From an uncultured Mollicutes bacterium (GTDB taxonomy: Bacteria > Bacillota_I > Bacilli_A > UBA3375): a stretch of 16,794 nucleotides of DNA. Shown piece by piece: positions 15,089 through 16,794 of the stretch. Position 1 is the first letter of the stretch, and the number at the start of each line of letters is the position of its first letter. Position numbers and translations under genes: made by a program. The stretch spans positions 1-16,794 of the forward strand of contig CAMZNW010000215.1 in the NCBI GenBank assembly GCA_947313935.1. Direction: 5' to 3'. The notes beneath the pieces were generated by a model, which was given only the letters and a program-made list of their open reading frames with translations, searched no databases and had not been told where the DNA came from.

Positions 15089-15825
15089 TGCTATTAGATG
15101 AACAAAAACTTAATAGAAAAGATATAATTGGCGGAAGTGATGTGCCTATTATTATGGGTGTATCAAAGTTTAAAACACCATGGGATTTATTATTAATAAA
15201 AAGTGGAATTAAAGAAGATCATTTTGGAGGAAATCTTTATTCAGAAATGGGGAACATTTTAGAGCCACGAATTCAAAAAGGTTTAAATATTATAAATGTT
15301 GATGAAATAACATATGAAAAAACATATTTTGGTGTACATTTTGCTTGCCATATAGATGGGTTAAATCAAGATAAAGATGAAATTCAAGAAATAAAAGTTG
15401 CTAATCAATCTATTATACAATGTTATAAAAGTTATGAATGGCAAATAAGAACATATATGTATGTAGTTGGATTAAATAAAGCGCAATTAATTTTACTACC
15501 ACGAGCAAGAGAATTGAAAAATATAATTCAAAAAATTATAAAAAAGTATAATTTTAGTAATCTACATAATTTTGAAGAATTAGATAAGTGTGACGTTGAT
15601 AATGCTTGTGAAGATTTAAAAAAGAGTTTAATTGATGTGAAATTATATAAAAAAATGTTTGAAATAAAATCAATAAGTTATGATTCTCAAAAAGAAACAG
15701 AATTTTTAAAAAAAACAAAATTATTTTGGGAATATAGAAATAAATTAGTAACAAATCATACTTTGGCAACAAATTTTGAATTTATGGAAGAATTTAAGGG
15801 ATTATTTCCTAGTCTAAATAAATGA
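15088..15825 (+). CDS. YqaJ-type (lambda-exonuclease family) recombination nuclease
   Basis: This is a PD-(D/E)XK nuclease of the YqaJ viral recombinase family. Phages use these 5'-3' exonucleases to make single strands for annealing. The signature is in order: IGGSDVPIIMGVSKFKTPWD (14-33), MGNILEPRI with Glu59, CHIDG with Asp90, EIKVA with Glu101 and Lys103, then EWQIRTYMYVVGLNKAQL (117-134). All catalytic positions are present, so it is probably active. The 245 residues are within the usual range. No single-strand annealing protein, phage structural gene or integrase adjoins it. It is the last member of an operon of chromosomal housekeeping genes and overlaps the aminopeptidase stop by one base. 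It looks like a resident, domesticated copy. Base composition is like its neighbours. The stop is TGA. Confidence 0.85.
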   Translation: MLLDEQKLNRKDIIGGSDVPIIMGVSKFKTPWDLLLIKSGIKEDHFGGNLYSEMGNILEPRIQKGLNIINVDEITYEKTYFGVHFACHIDGLNQDKDEIQEIKVANQSIIQCYKSYEWQIRTYMYVVGLNKAQLILLPRARELKNIIQKIIKKYNFSNLHNFEELDKCDVDNACEDLKKSLIDVKLYKKMFEIKSISYDSQKETEFLKKTKLFWEYRNKLVTNHTLATNFEFMEEFKGLFPSLNK

Positions 15826-15850
15826 ATTTTATAATAATTTTGAACAAAAT

Positions 15851-15879
15851 TTGACATTTGAAGTAAAAAATAGTAAAAT
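15851..15879 (+). promoter_or_regulatory. Sigma-A-type promoter of yceD-rpmF
   Basis: A perfect -35 TTGACA (15851-15856) is 17 bp from the -10 TAAAAT (15874-15879). The start is expected near 15886, 14 bases before the yceD ATG. Confidence 0.8.
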
Positions 15880-15899
15880 ATATATGGAGTAGTGGTAAA

Positions 15900-16355
15900 A
15901 TGAACTTAAATTTTGAAGAATTAAAAATTAAAAATGTTTTAACATTAAGTGAACAAATAGATTTTTCTAAAAAAGAATGTAGAGATGCATTATTAGAAAA
16001 AGTAAATTATGCTAATGTTAAAGTTGAAGCGTATTTAGTAGATGAACATGAAGTGCAGTTAGTAATAAATGTTGCTTATAATATTAATTATTTAGACGCT
16101 TTAAATTTAAATGCATTAAATTTAGATTTTAATTTTGAAGAAAAAGTATTATTTACCAATGATCAAAAAAGTGCAAATGAAAATGATATTGACTATTTTA
16201 ATAGTGAAATCAATCTAACAGAATTAGTATGGGAGTTAATCTTAGTTGATGTACCATTTAACTATTCACAAGCACGTGGTGAAAAAGAAAGTACAACACA
16301 TTCGTTATTAGATAATGATATGTATTCACCGTTTTCTGATCTATTCAAAAATTAA
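15900..16355 (+). CDS. yceD: YceD/DUF177 family protein (23S rRNA accumulation)
   Basis: The 151-residue protein is identified by its position directly before rpmF, a pairing conserved across bacteria, and by family features. These are a beta-rich first half (VKVEAYLVDEHEVQLVINVAY), an acidic middle and a C-terminal segment LILVDVPFNYSQARGE, which corresponds to the conserved L..P.....C region of DUF177. YceD is linked to accumulation of 23S rRNA in bacteria and plants; the mechanism is not settled. The start ATG at 15900 lies 10 bases after GGAG, which is longer than usual here and may mean modest translation. Thirteen bases separate its stop from rpmF. Confidence 0.82.
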   Translation: MNLNFEELKIKNVLTLSEQIDFSKKECRDALLEKVNYANVKVEAYLVDEHEVQLVINVAYNINYLDALNLNALNLDFNFEEKVLFTNDQKSANENDIDYFNSEINLTELVWELILVDVPFNYSQARGEKESTTHSLLDNDMYSPFSDLFKN

Positions 16356-16368
16356 TTAAGGAGGTATT

Positions 16369-16542
16369 ATGGCAGTACCATTTCGTAGAATAGGTAAAAC
16401 TCGTAAAAGAAAAAGAAGAACACATTTTAAATTAGAATTAACAGGAATAACAAAATGTCCAGAATGTGAAGAAATTATAAAATCACATCGTGCATGTCCT
16501 AATTGTGGAACATATAATAAAAGAACAGTTATAGAAAAATAA
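16369..16542 (+). CDS. rpmF: Ribosomal protein L32
   Basis: L32 is a small component of the 50S subunit. The 57 residues begin MAVPFRRIGKTRKRKRRTH, the normal basic N-terminus. A zinc ribbon with four cysteines follows: Cys30 and Cys33 (KCPEC), Cys43 and Cys46 (ACPNC). It is therefore the zinc-binding form; some Bacillota carry a cysteine-free copy in addition, and none is seen here. The start follows AAGGAGG with 4 bases. The stop codon lies inside the 5' arm of the next hairpin. Confidence 0.97.
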   Translation: MAVPFRRIGKTRKRKRRTHFKLELTGITKCPECEEIIKSHRACPNCGTYNKRTVIEK

Positions 16543-16566
16543 AGGTGTTTAAAGACACCTTTATTT
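16537..16566 (+). terminator. Hairpin after rpmF (terminator or attenuator)
   Basis: A perfect 12-bp stem (16537-16548 with 16555-16566, core AAAGGTGT/ACACCTTT) has a 6-base loop. The T tract is interrupted (TTTATTTAATATT). The next gene starts 16 bases later without room for a promoter, so partial read-through is likely. Confidence 0.65.
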
Positions 16567-16581
16567 AATATTGGAGGAGTA

Positions 16582-16794
16582 TTGCTAGAGAATATTGTTT
16601 TAAATATGATTAAAATAATTTTAATATTTCCATTTATAATATATTTAATATTTGTATATATTGGATTTTCAAAAAAAAAAGCTAGTTTATATTGTGGTCC
16701 AATTTATTTGTTGTCATTCTATTTTTTAACAATTTATGCATTTGAAAGACCAAAATCAATATTGATTTTAGTTGGGTATTTATTATCATTATAT
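16582..16794 (+). CDS. Partial membrane protein, TTG start, runs off the window
   Basis: An open frame of 71 codons reaches the right edge. It starts at TTG (16582), placed exactly 4 bases after GGAGG (16573-16577), the spacing used by most genes here; the next ATG (16606) has no such site. The visible part reads (M)LENIVLNMIKIILIF and contains about three hydrophobic segments separated by GFSKKKASLYCG and YAFERPKS. It resembles the small DUF3397-type membrane proteins that in some Bacilli lie between rpmF and the mraZ cell-division cluster. That assignment is by position and general look only. The C-terminus is not in the window. Confidence 0.6.
   Translation, partial: MLENIVLNMIKIILIFPFIIYLIFVYIGFSKKKASLYCGPIYLLSFYFLTIYAFERPKSILILVGYLLSLY

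Overview
The window is about 16.8 kb of very AT-rich bacterial DNA. It most resembles a low-GC Bacillota-derived lineage (Bacilli/Erysipelotrichia or a relative of the Mollicutes). Support comes from TrmFO, a CodV-like recombinase beside it, RNase M5 paired with RsmA, and strong GGAGG ribosome-binding sites, usually 4 bases before the start. The standard code is used: every tryptophan that can be placed in a known motif is TGG, and two genes end in TGA (13876-13878 and 15823-15825). This argues against the Mycoplasma/Spiroplasma code. I cannot name the species.

Layout. 1-462 holds no confident gene: a cut-off open frame on the minus strand, then two hairpin terminators. A near-perfect promoter (463-491) drives tRNA-fMet and tRNA-Tyr, followed by a strong terminator. 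Next come an asparagine-synthetase-like protein without the glutaminase cysteine and a small VTT/DedA-like membrane protein. infC then stands alone with its own promoter and terminator. 4135-7691 is a tightly packed run trmFO-xerC/codV-rnmV-rsmA (tRNA uridine methylation, site-specific recombination, 5S rRNA maturation, 16S rRNA dimethylation), followed by sodA and a terminator. A multi-pass membrane protein of unknown function (+) and a membrane acyltransferase (-) converge on a bidirectional terminator.

From a divergent promoter region at about 10.1 kb, five genes run overlapping to 15825: mnmG, tdk, a eukaryotic-type Ser/Thr kinase with three C-terminal repeats, an M29 aminopeptidase and a YqaJ-type exonuclease. 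A new promoter (15851-15879) then starts yceD-rpmF, a hairpin, and a membrane protein with a TTG start that runs off the window.

Most of the content is housekeeping, centred on translation: tRNA modification at the wobble position (MnmG) and at U54 (TrmFO), rRNA processing and methylation, IF-3 and L32. The parts that do not fit that routine are the kinase-repeat fusion, the phage-type exonuclease inside a housekeeping operon, and the asparagine-synthetase-like/VTT pair beside the tRNAs.
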